Shown one piece after another: positions 15,464 to 22,884 of a stretch of 27,171 nucleotides of DNA. The position numbers and the translations under genes are program-made. Origin of the DNA: RYN-124 sp046262175 (GTDB taxonomy: Bacteria; Actinomycetota; Actinomycetes; Mycobacteriales; SCTD01); NCBI GenBank assembly GCA_046262175.1, contig JBHENF010000238.1, forward strand, positions 1 through 27,171, in the 5' to 3' direction. Within the stretch, counting starts at the first letter, position 1. Each line of letters starts with the position of its first letter. The notes under the pieces are model-generated. The model was not told the DNA's origin and made no database searches. It saw only the letters and a list, made by a program, of their open reading frames with translations.

Positions 15464-17461
15464 TTGCCAGAGCTCACTCCTGTCCAGCGCGAGGTCCTTC
15501 GGGCGCTCGTCGACACCGCGGTCCCTGCGCTGCCGGTGGACGACGACCCGACCGGCTTCTGGTCCACGCCCGGATCGGCCCTGGGTACGCACGAGATGGT
15601 CGAGCTCTTCCTCGGCACGGTGCTGCCGGAGGCGGACTTCCTGGGCGTCCAGCTGCTCCTGGACGGGATGGCGACGCTCGGCTTCCAGCACCAGGAGCGG
15701 GCCGCGCGCGAGGCCATCCTCGGCAGCGCGTCCGCGCTGAGCCCCGAGGCGCAGGTCGGCATCCAGACGCTGCGCGGCGCCGCCTGCCTGTTCGCGAACG
15801 CGCTGCCGGACGCCGAGGGCAAGAACCCCTTCTGGGCGCAGTACGGCTACCCCGGCCCGCAGGCGCAGCCGCCGCAGGACGAGCCGTACATCACGCCGTA
15901 CGTCCCCACCGACGGCGAGGTGCTCGAGACCGACGTCGTCGTCATCGGGTCGGGCGCGGGCGGCGGCACCATCGCCGGCGTCGTGGCTGCAGCCGGCAAG
16001 GACGTGGTCGTGCTCGAGGCGGGCATCGCGACCAGCGAGCGCGACTACAGCCAGCTCGAGATCGTTGCGGGGCAGGCGATGATGTACAAGGGCGGGGTCG
16101 CCCTGACCGCCGACAACAACGTCGGCCTGCTCGCCGGGCACACTCTCGGTGGCGGCACGACCATCAACTGGCAGAACTGCGTGGCGCCCAGCCCCGAGGT
16201 CCGCCGCGAGTGGGCCAGCGAGCACGGGCTCGCGGACGTGGACACGGCAGAGTTCGACCGGCACCTCGAGGCCGTGCTCGCCCGCATGGGCGCGAACCAG
16301 GAGTGCAGCGACCTCAACGGCCCGCACCAGCGGATGGTCGAGGGCGCCAAGGCGCTCGGCTGGTCCTGGCACACCGCGACGCTCAACATCGACCCGACCC
16401 GGCACAAGCCGGAGCTCGCCGGCTACACCCAGTTCGGCGACGTGACCGGGGCGAAGCGCGGAACGCTGACGACGTACCTGCGTGACGCGTACGACGCCGG
16501 CGCGAAGATCCTCTGCTCGACCAAGGCGCTGCGCGTGCTGCACGAGGACGGCCGCGCCACGGGTGTCGAGGCGACCTACACCGACCCCGCGACGCTGGAG
16601 ACGCGCACGGTCACCGTCAAGGCCAAGGACGTCGTCGTCGCCGCCGGCGCGCTCGAGACACCGGCGGTGCTGCTGCGCTCCGGCATCGGCGGGCCGGACG
16701 TCGGCAAGCACCTGCGGTTGCACCCGTCGAGCGGGATGTTCGGTGTCTACGAGGACGACCAGCGGGCGTGGTGGGGGCCGCCGCAGGCCGCCGTGATGGA
16801 CGAGTTCCGCGACCTTGGCGACGGCTACGGGCTGCTCGTCGAAGGCTCGCAGTACTACCCCGGCGTCTTCGCCTTCCAGCTCGCGCTGACCAACGGCAAG
16901 AAGCACAAGGAGCTGATGGCGAAGTTCGCCACCATCAGCGACCTGCTGTTCATCACCCGCGACCACGGCGGCGGCACGGTCACGATCGACGAGGCCGGCG
17001 AGGCGGTGCATCACTACTCGCTGGACGACGAGCGCGACCAGGAGCAGGTGCGCAAGGGGCTGCGCGTCCTGGCCGAGCTGCACCTCGCGGCCGGCGCGCA
17101 GGAGCTGTGGCTCAACACGCCGACCGCTCCCCCGTTCCTGCGCGGCGGCGACCTGGAGGCGTGGCTGGAGGGCCTGTACGCCAAGCCGTTCGGCGCCGGC
17201 GGCATCGCCATGGGCAGCGCGCACCAGATGGGCTCGGCCCGCATGGGCAGCGACCGGGCGACGTCGGTCGCCGACGTGCGCGGCGAGCTGCACGACACCA
17301 AGGGCGTCTGGATCGGCGACACGAGCGCGTTCCCGACGCCGTCCGGCGCGAACCCGATGCTGACCTGCATGGCGCTCGCGCACCGCACCGCCGAGCACAT
17401 CGCCGGCACCCAGGCCGCCAGCCCGGCGGCGCCCGTTCTCGACGACACCCCCGTGGCCTAG
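15464..17461 (+). CDS. GMC-family FAD alcohol oxidase with N-terminal extension
   Basis: A 665-residue flavoprotein of the glucose-methanol-choline oxidoreductase family. Residues 1 to about 150 form a helical N-terminal region like the small subunit 3 domain of gluconate 2-dehydrogenase. The FAD Rossmann motif VVIGSGAGGGT follows (G162, G164, G166), then LEAG at its strand end and HTLGGGTTINWQNC as the GMC signature region. Near the C-terminus SAHQMGSARMG carries the catalytic His (H587) and PSGANPMLT the partner Asn (N630). This layout fits long-chain fatty alcohol oxidases/dehydrogenases, which turn alcohols to aldehydes. The TTG start is set by GGAGG five nt upstream. The aldehyde dehydrogenase gene follows after 9 nt, giving a two-step alcohol-to-acid pathway. 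The true substrate and electron acceptor are unknown. Confidence 0.92.
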   Translation: MPELTPVQREVLRALVDTAVPALPVDDDPTGFWSTPGSALGTHEMVELFLGTVLPEADFLGVQLLLDGMATLGFQHQERAAREAILGSASALSPEAQVGIQTLRGAACLFANALPDAEGKNPFWAQYGYPGPQAQPPQDEPYITPYVPTDGEVLETDVVVIGSGAGGGTIAGVVAAAGKDVVVLEAGIATSERDYSQLEIVAGQAMMYKGGVALTADNNVGLLAGHTLGGGTTINWQNCVAPSPEVRREWASEHGLADVDTAEFDRHLEAVLARMGANQECSDLNGPHQRMVEGAKALGWSWHTATLNIDPTRHKPELAGYTQFGDVTGAKRGTLTTYLRDAYDAGAKILCSTKALRVLHEDGRATGVEATYTDPATLETRTVTVKAKDVVVAAGALETPAVLLRSGIGGPDVGKHLRLHPSSGMFGVYEDDQRAWWGPPQAAVMDEFRDLGDGYGLLVEGSQYYPGVFAFQLALTNGKKHKELMAKFATISDLLFITRDHGGGTVTIDEAGEAVHHYSLDDERDQEQVRKGLRVLAELHLAAGAQELWLNTPTAPPFLRGGDLEAWLEGLYAKPFGAGGIAMGSAHQMGSARMGSDRATSVADVRGELHDTKGVWIGDTSAFPTPSGANPMLTCMALAHRTAEHIAGTQAASPAAPVLDDTPVA

Positions 17462-17470
17462 GAGCCGTAC

Positions 17471-18901
17471 ATGAACCACACCCGCGACACCATCTACGTC
17501 GACGGCGCCTGGATCCCGTCCACGGGCACCGGGACACTGCCGGTCACCAACCCGTTCACCGAGGAGGTTCTCGGGTCGGTGCCCGAGGGCACGGTCGAGG
17601 ACGTCGACAAGGCGGTCCAGGCCGCAGCCCGGGCCTTCGAGGAGTGGTCTCAGGTCTCGCTCGACGACCGGGTGAAGGCCTGCACGCAGATCGCGGAGGG
17701 CCTGCAGGCGCGCCAGCAGGAGATCGCGCTGTCGGCTGCGACCGAGATGGGCGCGCCGTGGCAGCTCGCCGTCATGGTCCAGGCGGGCCTGCCGATCATC
17801 AGCTTCGCGTCGCAGGAGGACGTCGTACGCCACCTCGACTGGGAGACGACGTCCGGCAACTCCCTGCTCGTCCGTCAACCCGTCGGCGTCGTGGGGGCGA
17901 TCACCCCGTGGAACTACCCGCTGCACCAGATCGCGGCCAAGGTGGCGCCTGCCCTGGCGGCCGGGTGCTCGATCGTGCTCAAGCCGTCCGAGCTCGTGCC
18001 GGGCGTCGCGTACATCCTCGCCGAGGTCATCCACGAGATCGGCCTGCCGGCCGGGCTGTTCAACCTGGTGCCGGGCGTCGGGCCGGTCGTGGGCGAGGCG
18101 ATCGCGTCGCACCCGCTGGTCGACATGGTGTCCTTCACGGGGTCGACGCGCGCCGGCCGCCGCGTCGCGGAGCTGGCCGCCGCCGGTCCCAAGCGGACCT
18201 CGCTGGAGCTCGGCGGGAAGTCCGCGAGCATCCTGCTCGACGACCTCACCGGCGAAGCGCTGACCAACGCGCTGGCCGGCTCACTCACCGGCTGCCTCAT
18301 CAACTCCGGCCAGACCTGCTCGGCGCTCACCCGCCTGCTGGTCCCCCGTGCCGTGGTCGACGAGGTGCTCGCGAACCTCGAGGTGTTCGTGCAGTTCGCG
18401 CCCATGGGCGACCCGCTCGACCCGGCGACGCAGCAGGGTCCGCTGGTCTCGAAGGTGCAGCAGGAGCGGGTACGCGACTACATCCGGTCCGCGGTGGACG
18501 ACGGTGCCCGTCTGGTCGCCGGCGGGCCGGAGCAACCGGAGAGCCTGCCCAAGGGCTTCTTCGTCCAGCCCACGGTGCTGCTCGCAGAGGCGGGGTCGCG
18601 GATCGAGCAGGAGGAGGTCTTCGGGCCGGTCCTGACGGTCGTGCCGTACGACGGCGGCGACGAGGAGGCGATCCGCATCGCCAACGGCACGCCGTACGGG
18701 CTGTCCGGTGCCGTCTGGGGCGCCGACCGCGACCGGGCCATCCGGGTGGCCAAGCGGCTGCGCACCGGCCAGGTCGGCGTCAACGGCGGCGTGTTCAACC
18801 CGACCGCGCCGTTCGGCGGCTTCGGCCAGTCCGGCTACGGGCGCGAGCTCGGGCCGCTGGGGCTCGAGGAGTTCACCGCGGTCACGTCGCTGCAGCTCTG
18901 A
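17471..18901 (+). CDS. NAD(P)-dependent aldehyde dehydrogenase
   Basis: A 476-residue aldehyde dehydrogenase of the ALDH superfamily that oxidises aldehydes to acids with NAD or NADP in the cytoplasm. Catalytic Cys is C283 in NSGQTCSALTR and the general-base Glu is E246 in SLELGGKSA. The cofactor region shows ITPWNYPLHQIAAK, LKPSE and FTGSTRAGR; the C-terminus has EEVFGPVLTVVPYD and PFGGFGQSGYGRE. Length and motifs are standard. AGGAG overlaps the stop codon of the GMC oxidase and lies 7 nt before the ATG, so the two genes are co-translated. It probably removes the aldehyde produced by that oxidase. A 12-bp inverted repeat follows the gene. Confidence 0.96.
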   Translation: MNHTRDTIYVDGAWIPSTGTGTLPVTNPFTEEVLGSVPEGTVEDVDKAVQAAARAFEEWSQVSLDDRVKACTQIAEGLQARQQEIALSAATEMGAPWQLAVMVQAGLPIISFASQEDVVRHLDWETTSGNSLLVRQPVGVVGAITPWNYPLHQIAAKVAPALAAGCSIVLKPSELVPGVAYILAEVIHEIGLPAGLFNLVPGVGPVVGEAIASHPLVDMVSFTGSTRAGRRVAELAAAGPKRTSLELGGKSASILLDDLTGEALTNALAGSLTGCLINSGQTCSALTRLLVPRAVVDEVLANLEVFVQFAPMGDPLDPATQQGPLVSKVQQERVRDYIRSAVDDGARLVAGGPEQPESLPKGFFVQPTVLLAEAGSRIEQEEVFGPVLTVVPYDGGDEEAIRIANGTPYGLSGAVWGADRDRAIRVAKRLRTGQVGVNGGVFNPTAPFGGFGQSGYGRELGPLGLEEFTAVTSLQL

Positions 18902-18912
18902 CGCGACCTGGG

Positions 18913-18963
18913 CGATCACTGCCGATTCGCGTGCCACCCCGGACGCGCTCCCGGCAGTGATCG
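18913..18963. terminator. Long hairpin with perfect 12-bp arms between convergent genes
   Basis: CGATCACTGCCG (18913-18924) and CGGCAGTGATCG (18952-18963) are perfect reverse complements around a 27-nt loop. Inside, CGCGT (18928-18932) and ACGCG (18943-18947) can extend the stem after a small internal loop. The element stands between the aldehyde dehydrogenase and thioesterase 3' ends. It fits a bidirectional terminator, but length and shape also suggest a dispersed palindromic repeat. Confidence 0.6.
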
Positions 18964-18979
18964 TCGGGCCGGCTCGCGC

Positions 18980-19324
18980 TCAGCCGACGGTCGCGAAGGT
19001 GGCCAGCGCGTCGGCGAGCACGTCACCGTCCTGGACCACCTCGGCCTCGACGACGGTCAGCCGCTTGCCGCGCTTGCGGATGGTCGCCCGCGCCTCGAGC
19101 CGTCCCGGCCGACCGGGCTCGAGGTAGGTCACCGTCAGGCTGACCGTCACCGGCGCCTTGTCGGTGCCGTCGGCGACCGCCTCGCCCATGGCCACGTCGA
19201 TCATCGTGGCGAGGACGCCGCCGTGGACGGTGCCGTGCGGGTTGAGGTGCTGCTCCGCGGCGTCGAGGACGACGACGCCGTCGGAGATCTGCAGCCCGAT
19301 GTGGTCGCGGAACCCGCTGCTCAT
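18980..19324 (-). CDS. PaaI-family hotdog thioesterase
   Basis: A 114-residue single hotdog-fold thioesterase that hydrolyses acyl-CoA (often aryl-CoA) thioesters. The active-site helix motif NPHGTVHGGVLATMIDVAMG is clear, followed by the strands VTVSLTVTYLEPGR and LEARATIRKRGKRLTVVEAEV. It is slightly shorter than most family members because it starts close to the domain. The ATG at 19324 overlaps the TGA of the M18 aminopeptidase (ATGA), so it is the last gene of the DUF3027-M18-thioesterase run. Substrate cannot be assigned; a detoxifying or CoA-recycling role is usual for the family. Confidence 0.92.
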   Translation of the reverse strand: MSSGFRDHIGLQISDGVVVLDAAEQHLNPHGTVHGGVLATMIDVAMGEAVADGTDKAPVTVSLTVTYLEPGRPGRLEARATIRKRGKRLTVVEAEVVQDGDVLADALATFATVG

Positions 19325-20607
19325 CAGGCGACCTCGTAGCAGGCGGTGAGCGCACGGACCATGAGCGGCACGTCGGCCGCCGAGCCGAGCTCGCGGCACG
19401 AGTGCATCCCCAGCAGCGGCGAGCCGATGTCGACGGTCGAGATGCCCAGGCGCATGGCGGTCAGGGGTCCGATCGTCGAGCCGCACGGCAGGTCGGCACG
19501 CGTCACGAAGTGCTGCACGGGCACCCCAGCGTCCGCGGCCCGGCTGGTGAACCAGGCGCCGCTGCGGGCGTCGGTGGCGTACGACTGGTTGGCGTTCAGC
19601 TTGAGCACCGGCCCGCCGCCGAGGGTCGGCGTGTGCGCCGGCTCGTGCCGCTCGGCGTGCGTCGGGTGCTGGGCGTGTGCCATGTCGGCCGATGCGAGGT
19701 GGGAGCGGGCGATGGCGACGTGCAGGTCCTGCGGCCCCGTGCCGCCGGTGGCCGCGACGAGCCGCGCGACGACGTCGGCCAGGAACGATCCGCGCGCCCC
19801 CTCGGCCGAGCCGCTGCCGACCTCCTCGTGGTCGTTCGCGACCAGCAGCTGCGTGTGGGGACGCGCCCCGGCCGCGAGCAGGGCGAGCGTGCCGCTGTGG
19901 CAGGAGCCGAGGTTGTCCAGCCGCGGAGCGGCGACCCAGGTGCCGTCGGCGCCGCTGGCCCCGGCGGGCTGTGTGTCCGTCAGGACGAGGGCGTGCCCCA
20001 TCACGTCGCTGGCCTCGACGCCGGCCGCCGCGGCCAGCGCCTGCAGCAGCGACGGCTCGTCCTCGACGTCAGGGCCCCAGACGGGTACGAGGTGGGCCTG
20101 CGGGTCGAGGACCAGCCCCTCCCGGACGCTCCGGTCCAGGTGGATCGCCAGTGACGGCAGGCGGACGGCCCCGCCAGGGAGCACCACGCGGTGGACCGTG
20201 CCGTCGCGCAGCGCCAGCCGGCCGGCGACCGTGAGCTCGCGGTCCAGCCAGGTGTGCGCCAGGAGCCCCCCGTACGCCTCGACTCCGACAAGCCGGTACC
20301 CGGCCCGGCGCACCTCGTGCCGCGGACGGACCTTGAACGTCGGCGAGTCGGTGTGCGTGCCGACCAGCCGGAGGCCGGCGTCCGCGGCCGGGGCGCTCCC
20401 GACGCGGAAGGCGACGAGGCTGCCGCCGTCGCGTACGACGTAGCGCTCGTCGCCCGGCGCGAGCTGCCAGACGTCCCGCTCGGCCAGTTCCGAGAAGCCT
20501 GCCTCGGTCAGCCGGCGCGCCATCTCGGCGACGGCGTGGAACGGCGAGGGCGACGCGTCCACGAAGGCGCGCAGGTCCGCGCCGGCCGCCTCGGTGTCAA
20601 GTGTCAT
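19324..20607 (-). CDS. M18 family aminopeptidase (ApeB-like)
   Basis: A 427-residue zinc metallopeptidase of family M18 that removes N-terminal, often acidic, residues from peptides in the cytoplasm. Metal and active-site motifs: VGTHTDSPTFKVRP (H85, D87), PRLDNLGSCHSG, NDHEEVGSGSAEGARGSFL, NQSYATDARSG, and the C-terminal GISTVDIGSPLLGMHSCREL with the last His ligand. The N-terminal FVDASPSPFHAVAEMARRL is the usual family start and fixes the ATG at 20607; a longer open frame upstream lies over the DUF3027 gene. The start is four nt after the DUF3027 stop, with no strong Shine-Dalgarno, so it is probably coupled. M. tuberculosis has a comparable enzyme annotated pepC. Confidence 0.95.
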   Translation of the reverse strand: MTLDTEAAGADLRAFVDASPSPFHAVAEMARRLTEAGFSELAERDVWQLAPGDERYVVRDGGSLVAFRVGSAPAADAGLRLVGTHTDSPTFKVRPRHEVRRAGYRLVGVEAYGGLLAHTWLDRELTVAGRLALRDGTVHRVVLPGGAVRLPSLAIHLDRSVREGLVLDPQAHLVPVWGPDVEDEPSLLQALAAAAGVEASDVMGHALVLTDTQPAGASGADGTWVAAPRLDNLGSCHSGTLALLAAGARPHTQLLVANDHEEVGSGSAEGARGSFLADVVARLVAATGGTGPQDLHVAIARSHLASADMAHAQHPTHAERHEPAHTPTLGGGPVLKLNANQSYATDARSGAWFTSRAADAGVPVQHFVTRADLPCGSTIGPLTAMRLGISTVDIGSPLLGMHSCRELGSAADVPLMVRALTACYEVA

Positions 20608-20611
20608 GCGG

Positions 20612-21415
20612 TCAGCTGTGCCCGAGCGGCTCGGCCGGGTCGTCGTCCTCGACGGTGCCGTGCGGGTGCCCGGCCGGCACGTGGTGCTCGATGTCGATCT
20701 CGTCATGCTCGACGGCCATCCCGGCGGTCGTCGCCGGCGCGGCGAGCACCTCGCTGTGCGCGCCGCAGCCGTGGTCGAAAGACACGACCCGGCCGTCGTC
20801 GGGCGCCAGCGCGTTGGCGCAGACGCCGAACACCTGGCGCATCGACCCCGCCATGTGGACGAGGAAGCCGCAGTCGAAGCACTTCGCGGGCGCGGCCTTC
20901 GCGATGGGCGCCGAGGGGCCTCGGTCGCCGTCGTACCAGCGGTCTGCGGCGTCCGCGCGACCGTCCAGCGACAGCACGCGTACCCGGCCGAGGCCCAGCT
21001 CCCAGTGCAGCTCCTCAGCCAGCTCCGCCTCCGGGTCGGCGTAGGCCGGGACGAGGCGCGGGTCGTCGGGCGACGGCGGGAGCAGGTCGCCGGGCGAGAG
21101 GTCGCCGGGCTGGACGCGGTCGGCGTACGGGACCCACGGCGGTGAGACGAGCGCGCCGCTGCCCGGCAGCAGCACGACCTCGTCGACCGTCACCTCGTCG
21201 GTGCCCTCGGCGCGGGCGACCGTGACGGCCCACCGCCAGCCGGTGTAGGCCTTCTCGGTCGTCGCGAACGAGTGCGTGACGACCAGCGCGTCGTCGACCT
21301 CGACCCCGAGGTGCTCGCCCACGGCGGAGCCCGCGACCTCGAGGGCGGCGGTACGCGCGACCTCGACCGCGCCGACGCAGGCGGGGTCGCCGGTGGCGAC
21401 CTCGGTGACCGTCAC
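20612..21415 (-). CDS. DUF3027 family protein
   Basis: A protein of 267 residues if started at GTG 21415, which has AGGAAGG 8 nt upstream. An in-frame ATG at 21499 would add 28 residues but has a poor ribosome site. The N-terminal half contains AVGEHLGVEVDDALVVTHSF and YTGWRWAVTVARAEGTDEVTVDEVVLLPG, which match my memory of the actinobacterial family DUF3027. A cysteine cluster KCFDCGFLVHMAG...VCANA...HGCGAHSE in the C-terminal half may bind zinc. The tail is acidic and His-rich. The family is restricted to actinomycetes and its function is unknown. It is the first gene of the run with the M18 aminopeptidase and thioesterase and is divergent from the lipoprotein gene, a usual arrangement. Confidence 0.88.
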   Translation of the reverse strand: MTVTEVATGDPACVGAVEVARTAALEVAGSAVGEHLGVEVDDALVVTHSFATTEKAYTGWRWAVTVARAEGTDEVTVDEVVLLPGSGALVSPPWVPYADRVQPGDLSPGDLLPPSPDDPRLVPAYADPEAELAEELHWELGLGRVRVLSLDGRADAADRWYDGDRGPSAPIAKAAPAKCFDCGFLVHMAGSMRQVFGVCANALAPDDGRVVSFDHGCGAHSEVLAAPATTAGMAVEHDEIDIEHHVPAGHPHGTVEDDDPAEPLGHS

Positions 21416-21544
21416 TGCTTCGTCCTTCCTGACGTCCTCGGAACCCTCGTCGCGCGCTCCGGCGAGCACGCCGGATATCTTCGACAGCACACGTCGCATC
21501 CCTGGCACCCCCCTAGTCCACCACCTCGCACAACGGAGCCGGAC

Positions 21545-22009
21545 ATGACCGCCCGATCCCGCCTCGTCGCGGGCCTGTCCACCGCCATCTGCGTCGTCGC
21601 GCTGACGGGCTGCCAGCAGCCGACGCCGCTCGTGTCGATGGTGAGCAGCGGCAACACGGTGCACACCGAGGCGACCATCTACTGCTTCGACGGACAGAGC
21701 GCTGCTGAGCAGAACTGCCGTACGGCGCAGGACACAGCGCCGACCGTCCTGAAGGTGAAGCCCGGCCAGCAGGTCGGCATCGACGTCGCCAAGGACGTCG
21801 CCGACTCGGGCTGGGTCGTGGTCCTGCCGGGCGACGACGAGGACCCGGCCAACGACCAGGCGTCCGGCGCGCAGGACAGCCACTACTTCGCCTTCACGCC
21901 GCAGTTCGAGCGCGGGCCACTCAAGATCGAGGTGCGGATGCTGGACCACGGCGACACCAAGGCGCCGACGATCGGCAACTGGCAGTTCGTCCTCGTCCCA
22001 GACGCCTGA
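21545..22009 (+). CDS. DUF2771-like lipoprotein
   Basis: A 154-residue exported lipoprotein. The signal peptide MTARSRLVAGLSTAICVVAL ends in a lipobox LTGC with C23, so the mature protein is anchored at the outer face of the membrane. The mature part has a small domain with two further Cys (IYCFDGQ, QNCRTAQ) likely to form a disulfide, then VLKVKPGQQVGIDVAKDVADSGWVVVLPG and a C-terminal NWQFVLVP. This fits DUF2771, which usually neighbours DUF3027 in actinomycetes. Start ATG 21545 has GGAG 7 nt upstream. Function unknown. TATCTT at 21476-21481 is a possible -10. A stem-loop follows directly after the stop. Confidence 0.85.
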   Translation: MTARSRLVAGLSTAICVVALTGCQQPTPLVSMVSSGNTVHTEATIYCFDGQSAAEQNCRTAQDTAPTVLKVKPGQQVGIDVAKDVADSGWVVVLPGDDEDPANDQASGAQDSHYFAFTPQFERGPLKIEVRMLDHGDTKAPTIGNWQFVLVPDA

Positions 22010-22010
22010 C

Positions 22011-22032
22011 CGGCGCTGGTGGATCAGCGCCG
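22011..22032 (+). terminator. Stem-loop terminator after the DUF2771-like gene
   Basis: CGGCGCTG and CAGCGCCG form a perfect 8-bp stem with a 6-nt loop (GTGGAT), starting two nt after the TGA. There is no T-tract. Position and stability fit an intrinsic terminator of the actinomycete kind. Confidence 0.6.
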
Positions 22033-22097
22033 CCGGCCGTGCTGTCAGCGCCGATCCTCAACGACGTCCCGCTGCGGTGAGCAACCGCGCCGCCCCT

Positions 22098-22159
22098 TGA
22101 TCCACGCGCCCCTTCCTGCGCCTGCAGCCGTGCTGACGCCGCGTTCTGCGCGTGGATCA
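22098..22159. repeat. Inverted repeat with perfect 12-bp arms between convergent genes
   Basis: TGATCCACGCGC (22098-22109) and GCGCGTGGATCA (22148-22159) are perfect reverse complements separated by 38 nt. The element lies between the 3' ends of the DUF2771-like and CspB genes. Arms of the same length occur at 18913-18963 in a similar position. The GGATCA core also appears in the loop/arm of the stem-loop at 22011. It may be a terminator for cspB or part of a repeat family. Confidence 0.55.
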
Positions 22160-22192
22160 TGCAGTCGCTGCGGATGGCTGGCTCAGAGCCGG

Positions 22193-22576
22193 TCAGCCCT
22201 CGAGGTCGCTCGCGATCGCCCGCAGAATGGTCGCGATCCGCTTGCCGGTCTCCCGGTCCACGGGCTTGCCGCGGCGCAGCGACGGCTGCACCTTCGCCTC
22301 GAGCAGCTTGATCATGTCCTCGACCATGCTCTGCAGGTCGTCGGGCGAGCGGCGCGCCGTGGCCAGCTGGGGCGGGGCGTCCAGGACGCGCACTGACAGC
22401 GCCTGCTCGCCGCGCTTGCCCGCAGCGACGCCGAACTCGAGCCGGGTCCCGGCCTTCAGCTCGTCCACGCCCTCGGGCAGCGCGGAGGACGGCACGAACA
22501 CGTCGCCGCCGTCGTCGCGGGACACGAAGCCGAAGCCCTTGTCCTTGTCGTAGAACTTGACCTTGCCGGTGGGCAC
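22193..22576 (-). CDS. cspB: CspB-like cold-shock domain protein with C-terminal helical tail
   Basis: A 127-residue single-stranded nucleic-acid binding protein. The N-terminal cold-shock domain has PTGKVKFYDKDKGFGFVSRD with RNP1 (KGFGFVS) and RNP2 (DVFVPSSAL), about 65 residues. It is followed by a helical tail DDLQSMVEDMIKLLEAKVQP and RETGKRIATILRAIASDLEG, as in M. tuberculosis CspB (Rv0871). I choose GTG 22576 because family members begin at PTGKVK and GAGG lies 6 nt upstream; ATG codons at 22591 and 22588 would add five or four residues, but GGAAG is too near the first. The promoter is in the palindrome at 22610-22631, leaving a leader of roughly 30 nt. Likely an RNA chaperone or growth-phase factor. 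Confidence 0.94.
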   Translation of the reverse strand: MPTGKVKFYDKDKGFGFVSRDDGGDVFVPSSALPEGVDELKAGTRLEFGVAAGKRGEQALSVRVLDAPPQLATARRSPDDLQSMVEDMIKLLEAKVQPSLRRGKPVDRETGKRIATILRAIASDLEG

Positions 22577-22609
22577 CGCTGACCTCATCACTTCCAGGAG
22601 TCGAACGAT

Positions 22610-22631
22610 CCAGGCTAGCCGCCTAGCCTGG
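22610..22631. promoter_or_regulatory. Divergent promoters formed by a perfect inverted repeat
   Basis: CCAGGCTAG, a 4-nt spacer (CCGC) and CTAGCCTGG form a perfect 9-bp inverted repeat. Each arm contains TAGCCT in outward direction: 22624-22629 on plus, 6 nt before the GTG of the small membrane protein, and 22612-22617 on minus, upstream of cspB. The two -10 boxes face away from each other, so the polymerases would compete or one regulator could block both. Confidence 0.5.
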
Positions 22632-22635
22632 CCGC

Positions 22636-22884
22636 GTGTCCCACGTCGCGCCGACCCCGCCGGCTCCCGGCGACCGGCTGGTCCGCGTCGGGGCCGCGGT
22701 GTTCGGGCTCGGGCTGCTCGCGGCGCTCGCCGTCGTCGTGCCGTTCTTCCTCGGCCGCAGCAACGCGCCGCTGGGTCTCACGCTGCTCATGCTGCTCATG
22801 CCGCTCGGCCTCGGCATCGCCCTCAGCGGCCTGCTGCGGGCAGCGCGTCGTTCATCGACCCGCTCCGGAACTGCTCGACGCTGA
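22636..22884 (+). CDS. Small two-helix membrane protein, function unknown
   Basis: An 82-residue protein beginning at GTG 22636. A polar, proline-rich N-terminus is followed by two hydrophobic segments (about residues 18-38 and 45-66) and a basic tail RRSSTRSGTARR. The start has no Shine-Dalgarno but a TAGCCT box 6 nt upstream, so the mRNA is probably leaderless. The last 62 nt overlap the 3' end of the HAD-LarE gene on the other strand, in a convergent arrangement. I recall such short two-helix proteins next to cspB in actinomycetes but know no function. Confidence 0.78.
   Translation: MSHVAPTPPAPGDRLVRVGAAVFGLGLLAALAVVVPFFLGRSNAPLGLTLLMLLMPLGLGIALSGLLRAARRSSTRSGTARR

Noticed and set aside
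15107..18112. A minus-strand open frame of about 1000 codons upstream of and in frame with the NCS2 permease
   Set aside because: It is Arg/Asp/His/Val-rich low-complexity sequence antisense to the GMC oxidase and ALDH genes, whose domains are clear. It is a high-GC shadow; the permease starts at 15106.
16768..18960. A 730-codon plus-strand frame over the GMC/ALDH junction
   Set aside because: Arg/Gly/Pro-rich product without motifs, out of frame with two well-supported enzymes.
19325..19486. A longer N-terminus for the PaaI-like thioesterase
   Set aside because: The extension is Arg/His-rich and antiparallel to nothing functional; it overlaps the end of the aminopeptidase in another frame. 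ATG 19324 overlaps the stop codon in the usual ATGA form.
20608..20706. A longer N-terminus for the M18 aminopeptidase
   Set aside because: The extra residues lie over the end of DUF3027 and do not resemble the family; ATG 20607 gives the usual start.
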